Shown: piece after piece, positions 26,313 to 34,574 of the stretch
How positions within the stretch are numbered: position 1 is the first letter of the stretch
How the letters are laid out: each line of letters begins with the position of its first letter
NCBI RefSeq assembly: GCF_004005495.1
Contig: NZ_RZYA01000028.1
Location: forward strand, 38,224-102,223
DNA: 64,000 nt
From: Streptomyces antnestii
Lineage (GTDB): Bacteria > Actinomycetota > Actinomycetes > Streptomycetales > Streptomycetaceae
Direction: 5' to 3'
Notes under the pieces: model-generated
Databases searched by the model: none
Told to the model about the DNA's origin: nothing
What the model saw: only the letters and a program-made list of their open reading frames with translations
Position numbers and translations under genes: made by a program

Positions 26313-27133
26313 CTGGGCTCCTCCTGCGTGGGGTGGGTGGTGAAGGGACGGGTCCCGGTCAGTTCGTCATAGACCGACAGGGGTCTGCGGCCGACCTCGA
26401 CGCGGACGGCCGCGGCCCGGTTCAAGAGAGCCATCAGCGAGCTGGCCGTCTCCTCGCCGAGTGCGTTCTGATGACGGGGCTGCGGAGGGATGTCACCGGT
26501 GGTGGTCCGTCGGTTCCGGCCGTCGGGAAGGCCGTCCCAGTGCTTCTCATCGACGATGCAGGCTCCGCGGCCGACAGCCCTGCGGTGAATGGCCAGCAGG
26601 GTGTCGCCGTTGGCATCGGGGACGGTGGAGTGCAGCGTGATCTGGGACTTCGTGGCTCTGACTTCCACCAGCTGACGCGGGCGGACTTTGCGGGCCGGCA
26701 CCGAGTAGAGGTTCGCGTCGAAGGCGACCAGGCAGTCCTTGCCGACGTAGCGAAGGTGTCTCTGGCTGACCACGTAGGGTGTCGTCGGCAGGGGCCTGAG
26801 GGCCGTGTGGTCGCGGATCGCGCGGTGCCCGATGACTTCGCCGTGGGTGCCGTGGGACTTCGCCCGGCGCAACGGCACCCAGGCGTTGAAGGCGGAGTCC
26901 AGCTCCTCGATGGAGGAGAAGGACCGTCCGGCCAGGACGTGGTCGCGGACGATCAGGACCTGACGTTCGACCCGGCCTTTTCCGGTGGGGCGGTAGGCGG
27001 CCAGGACGTCGATGTCGAAGTCGTAGTGCCCGGCGAATCCGACCGCTTCCGGGTGCAGCGGAACGGCCTCGCCCGGTGCGACGTGGCGTCGGACGACGGT
27101 CTTGGTGCGGTCGTAGACGATCGACATCGGCAC
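26309..27133 (-). pseudogene. istA: istA transposase of the IS21-family element, N-terminally truncated
   Basis: The 274 residues are the C-terminal half of an IstA transposase: IVYDRTKTVV carries the second catalytic Asp and GKGRVERQVLIVRDHVLAGR the Glu of the DDE set, followed by the C-terminal beta-barrel (HLRYVGKDCLVAFDANLYSV). The N-terminal helix-turn-helix and first Asp are missing, as IstA is normally about 400-500 residues. The element is therefore dead twice over: istA truncated, istB interrupted. Confidence 0.85.
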
Positions 27134-27282
27134 CCCTCTAATATGCGGGTCTCGATGTCAAGCCACCGGTCGTGGTGAGGGAGGGGCAGGTTCCAGCTTC
27201 ACGCGTTCTGATCCGATGTCATCGAGGTTGGACCGGTCTGCGGCGAGGTGTCAGTGAAGCTGCTCGGCAGCCTGGGGAAGCA

Positions 27283-27307
27283 TTGTCAGTGGCCGAGGTG
27301 ATACTGA
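27283..27307 (+). promoter_or_regulatory. PafBC-like promoter, imperfect, just before the Imm21 gene
   Basis: TTGTCAGTG at 27283-27291 is exact, but the -10 is either GATACT after eight bases or TACTGA after ten, so the match to TTGTCRGTG-N8-TAnnnT is incomplete. Transcription would begin at or close to the ATG at 27312, suggesting a leaderless message. Confidence 0.45.
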
Positions 27308-27311
27308 CGCG

Positions 27312-27914
27312 ATGAAGACGTCCTCCTCCACCACAGCCGGTTCAGCCGATCCTTCCCTCACCTGGGTCGAGTCGATGGGCGGACCCTTGATCGCCGTACC
27401 CGTCTCCGTATTGGACGGATGGCGTGGCTGCACGGAGTCGGGGATGGTCATCGGCGATGGGGACGTCACGGACGACTATGACCGCGCCTGCGAGGTGGAC
27501 GATCTGGCTGGCGTGATTGCTGTCGGCGAGAAAGGCATGCGCGGACTTGTCCTGGCAGACGAACCAGCCACCACCTGCTATCTGCCGGAACACCAAGCCT
27601 TCGTCCGCTGGCTCGGAGCAGACTCCGAGGCCGACCTGATTGCCGCAGCCAAGACGGTACTGACCGACCCCACCACCCAGTGGGAGGAGTGTGGCGTCTG
27701 GGAGACGGACGGCCCGGCGGTGCTCATGGACTCTGTCACCGACGGAGCCGAGCTGGACATCGAGTACCCCAACGGCGGAGGACTGCCGGAGCAGGCCCCC
27801 GTCCCGATACCACCGGGCCGCTGGACAGTCCGCGCCGTCCACGCGTCCCCCAACGACGACACCTCGGTCGGTCTGGTGCAACTTCTGCCCTCTGAAGGAG
27901 ACCCATTCTCATGA
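27312..27914 (+). CDS. Imm21-family immunity protein
   Basis: WVESMGGPLIAVPVSVLDGW, then DYDRACEVDD and LVLADEPATTCYLPEHQAFV match the Imm21 family of immunity proteins linked to polymorphic toxins. The 200-residue protein has no signal or membrane segment. No toxin or secretion gene is adjacent, so it is an orphan immunity gene, as often found scattered in Streptomyces. Its ATG lies 5 bases after a PafBC-like promoter. Confidence 0.8.
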   Translation: MKTSSSTTAGSADPSLTWVESMGGPLIAVPVSVLDGWRGCTESGMVIGDGDVTDDYDRACEVDDLAGVIAVGEKGMRGLVLADEPATTCYLPEHQAFVRWLGADSEADLIAAAKTVLTDPTTQWEECGVWETDGPAVLMDSVTDGAELDIEYPNGGGLPEQAPVPIPPGRWTVRAVHASPNDDTSVGLVQLLPSEGDPFS

Positions 27915-27924
27915 GGGCAGGAGA

Positions 27925-28956
27925 TCAGGACGCTTCCTCATCAAGCCGGCTGAGAAGTCCGTCAAAGATCTGCTCGCGTGCGACCTGACCCTTGGCCGCT
28001 GCGTCGTCCCGCTGGCGTTCGAGGGTCGGGCGAAACTCGATCGTGGTGACGAAGAACGTGCACGATTTGCAGATCGACTCGAAGTGGCAGTCCATCTCGA
28101 CCGGGCGGGCGCAATAGCCGTTGCCGAGCATCCGGCGGTGCATTTCCCGGCGGAGCTTGCCCATCTCCGAACCCTCGGCGTCGGCCGGCAGCTGACGCGG
28201 AGCGTTGTAGAGGGCCTCGACCTTCTCCGAGACGGCGAAGTACTCGTCCGCGACGGTCCGGTCGGCGATCCGCGCGTAAACACGCGTCATGGACAACGAC
28301 CGGTGACCGAGCAGTGCGGCGATGGCCTCCAGAGACATGCCCCGGTTGATCGCCTGGGTGGCCAGAGTGTGTCTGAGCTGGTGCGGGGTGACCCGGCCGA
28401 GACCGGCCCGCTCTGCGGCTCTGCGGACGGCCGTTTCGATGCGGGAGGCGTTGACCGGACGGCCGTGGTCGGTGAACAGCAGGTTCGAGCGCAGTCCCTC
28501 GGGCCGGCGCATCAGCCAGTCGTCCAGCAGCGTTTTGAGCTGTGGATGCAAGGGGACGTAGCGGTCGGTGTGCATCTTGCCGACCGGGACGCGAAGCCAG
28601 TAGGCGGAGCCGATCTGCACGACCGCGTCGATGGTGAGGCCGAGCATTTCGCTGCGGCGCATCCCGGTGCGAGCGAGGATCTCGATCGCGAGCCGGGCGA
28701 ACGGATCAGTGTCCTGGCGGGCGGCGGCCAGCAGTTTGGCGGCTGCGGCGTCGTCGAGGAAGCGGGGCAGCGGCTCGTCCGCGATCGGGAAGTCGCTGTC
28801 GAATACCAGCTGGCGGGGCGGCCGGTCGGCGGCGTCCCACTCGTCCAGGCGGCGGAAGAAGCCGCGCAGTTTGCTCAGCCGGTCGCGGACGGTGTGCCGG
28901 TGCAGCGGACCGCCGCGAGCGGCTGGCCGCTCCAGCAGCCAACTGCCCACGAACAA
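27925..28956 (-). CDS. Tyrosine recombinase with C-terminal zinc-like motif, probably N-terminally shortened
   Basis: Catalytic motifs are present: RTGMRRSEMLGL, HQLRHTLATQAINRG and LLGHRSLSMTRVYARI. A Cys-rich CHFESICKSCTFF motif near residue 290 recalls TnpB-type recombinases. The 343-residue frame opens with TTG/GTG starts and only part of the N-terminal core-binding domain is visible, so the 5' end may be lost. No tnpA or tnpC partners are adjacent. A repeat GGGCACGTTCA occurs twice (28977, 29001) upstream. Confidence 0.7.
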   Translation of the reverse strand: MFVGSWLLERPAARGGPLHRHTVRDRLSKLRGFFRRLDEWDAADRPPRQLVFDSDFPIADEPLPRFLDDAAAAKLLAAARQDTDPFARLAIEILARTGMRRSEMLGLTIDAVVQIGSAYWLRVPVGKMHTDRYVPLHPQLKTLLDDWLMRRPEGLRSNLLFTDHGRPVNASRIETAVRRAAERAGLGRVTPHQLRHTLATQAINRGMSLEAIAALLGHRSLSMTRVYARIADRTVADEYFAVSEKVEALYNAPRQLPADAEGSEMGKLRREMHRRMLGNGYCARPVEMDCHFESICKSCTFFVTTIEFRPTLERQRDDAAAKGQVAREQIFDGLLSRLDEEAS

Positions 28957-28976
28957 GCTCCGATACGTCAGGAAGT

Positions 28977-29011
28977 GGGCACGTTCATCCGTACGTGACT
29001 GGGCACGTTCA
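28977..29011. repeat. Direct repeat GGGCACGTTCA, two copies 24 bases apart
   Basis: Copies at about 28977-28987 and 29001-29011, upstream of the recombinase gene. They may be recombinase or regulator sites. Confidence 0.4.
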
Positions 29012-29035
29012 CGTGTACGCCGACAGGGCTAGGTC

Positions 29036-29120
29036 GTTTCGTTTGGATCACCGAGCGGACCAAAGGAAGATGCCCGCAACGTGGAGTCCGGCCAGGTAGA
29101 TGGTCGCGGTCATGGAGACG
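29036..29120 (-). pseudogene. IS5-family transposase, extreme C-terminal remnant
   Basis: The minus strand reads MTATIYLAGLHVAGIFLWSA-R then a stop, followed by GAAACGACC, the tail and outer end of a common Streptomyces IS5-group element. Only about 25 codons remain. A related remnant is at 32742. Confidence 0.6.
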
Positions 29121-29403
29121 GCCTCCCTGAATGACCTGGGTGGGGAAGTCTCAGCGGCCCCACCCCGCGGTTGACGGTTGTTATCCGGCAGGCCCACGCG
29201 CTTTCGTGGCTTGCTTTTGCGTCCCGCGCGCGGTACTGGCAGGAAGTCCTGGCCCTACTCGCACGCACGCTTCTCCCAGGGACGGTTCACTTCCGGCTGA
29301 TTCCCGAGCAACATCTTCCGACTCGCGTACGTCGGGCCCAAACTCGTAGCTGATCACAAACTTGGCGGTGGCCCTTCGCGGCCACGGTGAGGGGAGCCTC
29401 GAG

Positions 29404-31824
29404 GTGCCGACACGACGTACGGGCGTGATCGTTCTTGGGCTGTTCCTGGCAGGAGTCTGTGGGGCGCTGGCGATCGCCCGCGTGACCGGATCGGGAGTGG
29501 CGTCGGCAGCCGCGGGTCTTCTTCCGACGCTTGCCGGTACCTACCTGGCCTGGGCGGCATTCCGGGCCGACCGCGTCGAAGCCGCCACGGGTAGAGGACT
29601 GGAACAGATCGCCGACGAGCTGGCTGTCGCTGTCCGCCGTCAGTGGGAAGCCGAGACACGCGTGCGACGGCTCAACGATCCCTACCCGTTGCCAGTGTCC
29701 TGGAAGCCGGCGCCCGGGGAGTTGGTGGAGGAATGGCGCCACATCACGTCGGCCGCCGCTGCATGGCCCAGCGGGCTGCACGGCGACCCAGGCGCCTGGG
29801 CATCGGACCCCAGTGCACTTGCGGGCACCGACGGCGCCATCGGCAACGTACTGGAAAGCGTCCCTACCGGTCGGCTGGTCGTGCTCGGCGCACCAGGCTC
29901 CGGCAAGACCGTCCTACTGGTTCGCCTCGTTCTGTCGTTGCTGGAGCAGCGACCGTTCGGGGGTGCTGTACCGGTCCTCTTTTCCCTCTCCACATGGAAT
30001 CCGTCCGAGCAGGACTTGGAGAGCTGGATGTGTGAGCAACTCCTTCAGGACTACACAGCACTGCGAGCACCGGTCCACGGCTCCCTGGAACGTATGAACT
30101 GGGCACAGGCACTGATCACGCACCGTCTGCTGCTTCCCGTCCTGGACGGGCTCGACGAGATCCCCGCAGTCGTACGCCCGGCGGCGCTCAGCCAGATCAA
30201 CGCCGCTCTGTCACCGGGTGGGAAAATCGTCCTGTCCAGCAGGGAACACGAGTTCCGGGAGGCGCTGGCCCCCACCACGTCCGTCCCATCGAAGCTATCC
30301 GGGGCAGCGGGGGTGGTACTTCAGCCGGTAAAACACGAGGTGACGGCCGAGTACATGCTGCGTGATTCGGGCGGTGCGGGCACGGCCGCGGCCGCGCGCT
30401 GGGCACCCGTCATAAGCCACCTCAGCAGTGGCGACACCGCCCTTGCCCAGGCTCTCAGCACGCCGCTGATGCTTTTCTTGGCCCGCACCCTCTACAACCC
30501 CCGGCCCGGCGAACGGACCGGCTCCCTCCCGAACCCTGCCGAACTGTGCGACGTGACGCGCTTCCCCACGGTGAGCAGCATCCAGCAGTACCTTTTCGAC
30601 GCCTTCGTCCCGGCGGCCTACCGGCCCCACCCGGATCCCCGGAAGCGCCCCTGCTGGCAGGCCGCGGACGCTCAACGCTGGCTGGCCTTCCTCGGCGCCC
30701 ATCTGGAATCGCGGCTGCAGGGAACCACCGACTTCGCGTGGTGGCACCTGCGGCACTCCGCCCCGAGGCCTCTCGTCGGCCTTTTGATGGGGGTCACGGG
30801 GGGCCTGGTCGGTGGGCTTGTCGCCGGCTTCGGGGCGGACATTGGCATCGGCTTCGGTGTTGGTCTGGGAAGTGGCATTCTCCTGGGATTCGTGGTCGCG
30901 CTGCCGGTCCGACGGATCAGCGGGTCTGGCCAGGGCGCCCTGAGTGGACTCGCCGGTGGCCTTGCCGGAGGGCTCGTAGGCGGTCTGTTGTCAGGGCTGG
31001 CGAGCTTGCTGGACATCGGATTCGCCGTCGGACCGGCGGGAGGCATCGCGGCCGGACTGGGCGTGGGGCTGGCTGTCGGGCCGGCCAGCGGCCCGAGAGG
31101 CGGCCCGGTCGGTGGAACCGTCGGCGGGGCCACAGCTGGCCTCATGTCCGGTATTGGCTCTGGACTTCCGTCCGGGATTATCAACGGCGTGGGAATCGGC
31201 CTGGCGGCCGGGCTCACGGCCTGGCTCGCGGGACGGAGCGAGCCAGCACAGAGGTTGCACTGGTCGCCTGTCGGCGCGGCTGGCGGTCTCGCGGTGGGGT
31301 GCGCGCTCGCTCTGGCAGCCGGACTCGTCGCGGGGCTCGCTGCCGGGGTCATGGTCGGCCTCGTCACCGGAGCCGTCGGCACTCTCATCGCCGGGCTCAC
31401 AGGAGTTCCTACGGACCTGACCGCGGCGGGAGACCCCAAGGCGGTATTGCGTCGCGATGTCCGCACCTTCGCATTGATCTTCCTTGCCATGGCGCTCGCC
31501 ATCGGGACCGTCGTCGATCTGGTGACCGGCCTGGCCGTCACCACCGAACTGCAGCTCGCCACCGATCCGACCGTGCTGCTCACCGCCGGCCTTGCTCCCG
31601 GTGCCGCCATGGGCGTCATCTCGGGACTCGCGATCGCCTTCACCCAGGCAGCCGGCGGGACGTTCCGCCTCGCGCATTACTGGCTGGCTCTGCGCGGACG
31701 GCTGCCGTGGCGGCTCATGCACTTCCTGGCCGACGCTCATGAACACCGAGGGGTTCTGCGCCAGGTCGGGGCGGTCTACCAGTTCCGCCACGCGGAACTG
31801 CAGCGCCGGATGGCCGGCGGGTAA
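29404..31824 (+). CDS. NACHT-type NTPase with Gly-rich multi-pass membrane domain
   Basis: An 806-residue STAND NTPase. Two N-terminal helices (about residues 8-25 and 32-50) anchor it; the NTPase has Walker A VLGAPGSGKTVLL (near residue 163), Walker B LLPVLDGLDEIP, and KIVLSSREHEF as sensor 1. From about residue 456 to 765 it is almost wholly membrane-like with dozens of GLxxGL/GGxxGG repeats, resembling glycine-zipper membrane domains. Bacterial NACHT proteins include phage-sensing defence proteins; a membrane pore as output is inference. GTG 29404 has GAGGGGAG 8 bases upstream, so it is preferred over TTG 29362. It is flanked by IS5 remnants. Confidence 0.8.
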   Translation: MPTRRTGVIVLGLFLAGVCGALAIARVTGSGVASAAAGLLPTLAGTYLAWAAFRADRVEAATGRGLEQIADELAVAVRRQWEAETRVRRLNDPYPLPVSWKPAPGELVEEWRHITSAAAAWPSGLHGDPGAWASDPSALAGTDGAIGNVLESVPTGRLVVLGAPGSGKTVLLVRLVLSLLEQRPFGGAVPVLFSLSTWNPSEQDLESWMCEQLLQDYTALRAPVHGSLERMNWAQALITHRLLLPVLDGLDEIPAVVRPAALSQINAALSPGGKIVLSSREHEFREALAPTTSVPSKLSGAAGVVLQPVKHEVTAEYMLRDSGGAGTAAAARWAPVISHLSSGDTALAQALSTPLMLFLARTLYNPRPGERTGSLPNPAELCDVTRFPTVSSIQQYLFDAFVPAAYRPHPDPRKRPCWQAADAQRWLAFLGAHLESRLQGTTDFAWWHLRHSAPRPLVGLLMGVTGGLVGGLVAGFGADIGIGFGVGLGSGILLGFVVALPVRRISGSGQGALSGLAGGLAGGLVGGLLSGLASLLDIGFAVGPAGGIAAGLGVGLAVGPASGPRGGPVGGTVGGATAGLMSGIGSGLPSGIINGVGIGLAAGLTAWLAGRSEPAQRLHWSPVGAAGGLAVGCALALAAGLVAGLAAGVMVGLVTGAVGTLIAGLTGVPTDLTAAGDPKAVLRRDVRTFALIFLAMALAIGTVVDLVTGLAVTTELQLATDPTVLLTAGLAPGAAMGVISGLAIAFTQAAGGTFRLAHYWLALRGRLPWRLMHFLADAHEHRGVLRQVGAVYQFRHAELQRRMAGG

Positions 31825-32269
31825 CCCGTACCTACTCGCTCAGCAGCCGACGCGAACAGAGGGGAGAGTCAGGCCGCCCGGTGAGCGGGAGGCCCAGCGC
31901 GATGCCGCGCAGCGCCGACCCGTCCTTCGCTCCGTCCGCCACTCCTCGCTGCAGGACTCGTGCGGGTGTGCGACGGGCCGACTTTCCACGCTCAAGGGCG
32001 AACCGTCGGGGATGCCGCCCCGACCAGCCGTACGGCTCCGACATGAAGATCACGACCAGTTTGGATGCGCAGGCCCGCCGTCAACCCGACGCCCCCGGCT
32101 GTCACCCCTCGGCCAAGTCAACCCCACGCCACGATCCGGGGCACAGGCCACTCTTTGCGGTGACCCCCACCCCGCCCTGGTCTACACGGCACACGCCCTG
32201 GCTATCACCTACCGCGTGAACTTGAACGCAACGCGCTGTGCCTCACCACAGCGCACGAAAGGGGTCTCC
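31825..32269. other. Intergenic region before the DUF2690 gene
   Basis: No gene, strong hairpin or RNA is recognised in these 445 bases. Codon bias in all frames is weak. Confidence 0.4.
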
Positions 32270-32722
32270 TTGGCTACTCACCGGCTTCCGCGTCTCCTGG
32301 CAGGCACCCTCGCTGTCCTGGCGCTGGGCGTGGCCGTTCCCGCCGAGGCTTCCGTGCAAGCCGTGGCAGCGCCCGCCTGCAAGGGGGCGTCCTGCAACGG
32401 CAAGAACCCCAACGCGACGGGCTGCGCCAAGGACGCCGTCACCCCCGCAGGTGCGGTAGCCCAGTCGGCTGGCGGCGGGCCAGCCGTTCAGATGCGGTAC
32501 TCGAAGAAGTGCAACGCCGTATGGGCGCGCTTCGAATCCGCTGCGAACTCCAACTGGAGGGGCAAGCTGGAAGTCAGGAACGGCAACCCGTACGTGTTCA
32601 ACGCGTCTCCGAACTACGCGGCCTACACCACGATGGTGAACGCCAGCCTCACCACCCGCCCCTGCGTGGAGCACTATGACGGCATCGGCGGCAGTTGGGC
32701 GTGCACGAAGAAGTGGTACTAG
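32270..32722 (+). CDS. Secreted DUF2690 protein
   Basis: A Sec signal peptide is evident: basic start, hydrophobic LLAGTLAVLALGVAVP, and AEA-S cleavage near residue 27. The mature part has four or more cysteines in the DUF2690 pattern CKGASCNGKNP...GCAKDA, then MRYSKKCNAVWARF. DUF2690 proteins are exported and of unknown role. TTG 32270 is chosen because AAAGGGG lies 5 bases before and the signal starts there; 150 residues. Confidence 0.85.
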   Translation: MATHRLPRLLAGTLAVLALGVAVPAEASVQAVAAPACKGASCNGKNPNATGCAKDAVTPAGAVAQSAGGGPAVQMRYSKKCNAVWARFESAANSNWRGKLEVRNGNPYVFNASPNYAAYTTMVNASLTTRPCVEHYDGIGGSWACTKKWY

Positions 32723-32741
32723 GCCCTGGCCGTTTCTTGCG

Positions 32742-32800
32742 CATCATTTCGCTGACCAGATGAAGATGGTGGCGGTCATGTCGCATCTGGTGGCCAGGCC
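32742..32800 (-). pseudogene. IS5-family transposase, C-terminal remnant (second copy)
   Basis: The minus strand reads DMTATIFIWSAK and a stop, followed by GAAACGGCC. It matches the tail seen at 29036 with an internal loss of about eight codons. Same orientation. Confidence 0.4.
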
Positions 32801-32879
32801 ACACCACAGGTCGGGTAGCCGGGGCACGTCGCCGTGATCCGACTACCCGACCGCCATCGCGCGTTTGCCACCAGATGCG
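32782..32879. repeat. Nested inverted repeats, long hairpin
   Basis: Outer arms of 13 bases (CGCATCTGGTGGC at 32782-32794 and its complement at 32867-32879) enclose inner arms of 10 bases (GGTCGGGTAG at 32809-32818 and its complement at 32843-32852). It could be a small inverted-repeat element or a structured RNA. Confidence 0.55.
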
Positions 32880-34232
32880 CCAAGCTCGCCGTCGGCTACG
32901 AGGCGACTTCGCTGGTCGCAGTCCTCAACGAATGTGGGCCGGGTGTTCGTGCGGCTCGGTGGTCGTCCGGGGCCGGGTGGGCAGGGACACGACGCGGCGC
33001 CCCCGATGTAGGCGGCGCGCATCAGGCGGATCAGCTCGTTCAGGTCGTCGTTATCGACATCGGCGGCGCGGTTCCTGTTGCGGCGCCGGTCGACGATGAA
33101 CAGCCGATGACGGTGAGGTCGATGGTCACCAGCAATCCGCTGCCCAGGCGGGCATGACCTGCCCAGTCGCCGCTCCGGAAAGGCTGTGGTCCCTGCAACG
33201 GTCAGGGCCGCCGCTGGAGCCATGCGTAGCCTGTTGAGCGTGACGAAGAGCGGGATCAGCGCCACCACGGCGGCTATCAGTAGGACGATCACGGCGTGGG
33301 CGGTGTTGGTGTTGCGCGATGAGGCTACGACGAGTTCATAGAAGGACCACTCCCATAGGGGATGGAGGGGCGGACCATGGCGTTGGCAAGGCAGCGCTGA
33401 GTCCGACCATCCTGAACGACGGATGACCGAAGGTGAGCTCTGCCGGCACAGAAGCTCGAGCGGCTGCCCCGGTGCGTCGTCGCTCCGCAGGGACATCTGC
33501 GGCTGCCTCGGAGTTCTCAAGTCGCAGTGCCGTAACCCCGTCACGTAGGTCTACGGGCAGACACTGACGATCGGTGGACACTCGGGGGTTCGGTCGCGCG
33601 GAGCGCAGGGCGACGATCCTGCGGTGGTGCCGCTGGGCGAGGTCCACCAGGCCATGCCGCAAGTGCGGTTCGGCATTGGTGGAGTCCACGAACACGGAGT
33701 GCCCGGCGGCCGGGGTCACGGACTGGTCACCCGCGGCCCCCAGCAAAGCGGGCACGCCTCCTAGAGCGGCCGTCTTCTGATAGCACGTGCGCAAGGCCCA
33801 GAAGTGCCACATCTACCGTGACAGGGCCAGCCCATGGGCTCGTAGGCTCTCGCCATGGATGAGACGGATGTGCATGAGAGAGTCTCGCCGCTCCACCAGC
33901 ACCTCGAACACATACACAAACGCCCACGTCGATCACGCTGCATGTCGGGCAACACACAGGCGTGCGTTGGAAGATCAGCTTGGCTAGCTGGCTTCCGTCC
34001 TGGCGCGGCCTGCCCGATGCATCGTCTTGACGAGTCTCCAGATGAACCCGATACGCCCCTTCCCGGTAGGCCTGGAGGATCTGCCCGTTGCTGCCGTGTG
34101 CGGATGGCACGGGCGAAGGCTGCTCCGGGCAGCACCCGGCCGGGAGGCAGGGGTGAGCGACTGTGTCCTTCCGCACCCGAGCATGGCCCGGCAGACTAGC
34201 TCTCCGCACAGAGGCGATCAAGGGGGAAAGCT
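32880..34232. other. Decayed intergenic stretch without an intact gene
   Basis: The minus strand near 33200-33350 encodes a hydrophobic helix (HAVIVLLIAAVVALIPLFVTL) in a larger unlikely frame, and 33560-33785 holds a kinase remnant. The rest shows no convincing gene. The region ends just before the trypco2 gene. Confidence 0.4.
33560..33785 (-). pseudogene. P-loop kinase (polynucleotide-kinase-like AAA) remnant
   Basis: GDQSVTPAAGHSVFVDSTNA followed by HLRHGLVDLAQRHHRRIVAL matches the middle of small ATP-binding kinases of Streptomyces, where VLDSTN...R..L...A...G..VVAL is typical. The Walker A N-terminus and C-terminal lid are missing, with a probable internal deletion. Confidence 0.45.
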
Positions 34233-34562
34233 GTGGAGTTAGAACCTACCGAGCTGTCCGAGGCGATCAAGGCGGTGCGCGGTGGGCTGGCGGCCGCGCA
34301 GCAGGACGGGGACGGTTCCGCGGTCCGGTTCACGGTCAGGGAGATCGTGCTGGATCTCGGGATCGAGCTGCGCAACAGCGCGTCGGCCGGCGGTGGCGTC
34401 AAGGCGTTCGTGGTGTCCGCGGACGCGAAGGGCGAGCGGGCCAGGACGGCCACGCACCGGATGACCGTCACGCTTGCGGTGGCGCCGGACGAAGAGGGCG
34501 GTGACCTTCTGATCGGTGACACGGGCGGAGGCCGCGGCGGTCCGGTCGACGGCCTGTACTAG
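34233..34562 (+). CDS. Trypco2-domain protein
   Basis: The 109-residue protein ELSEAIKAVRGGLAAAQQDG, then VRFTVREIVLDLGIELRNSA and VKAFVVSADAKGERARTATH matches the trypsin-co-occurring domain 2 (trypco2), a small helix-strand module found beside trypsin-like proteases in predicted NTP-dependent conflict systems. It is likely an adaptor or regulator of the protease encoded 12 bases downstream. A GTG at 34233 follows GGGGGAAAG. Confidence 0.8.
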   Translation: MELEPTELSEAIKAVRGGLAAAQQDGDGSAVRFTVREIVLDLGIELRNSASAGGGVKAFVVSADAKGERARTATHRMTVTLAVAPDEEGGDLLIGDTGGGRGGPVDGLY

Positions 34563-34574
34563 GAGGGCGGCGCG

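Noticed and set aside
30772..31700. Repetitive G-L-rich DNA considered as a satellite or CRISPR-like repeat
   Set aside because: The periodicity is at protein level within the NACHT membrane domain, with no fixed DNA repeat.
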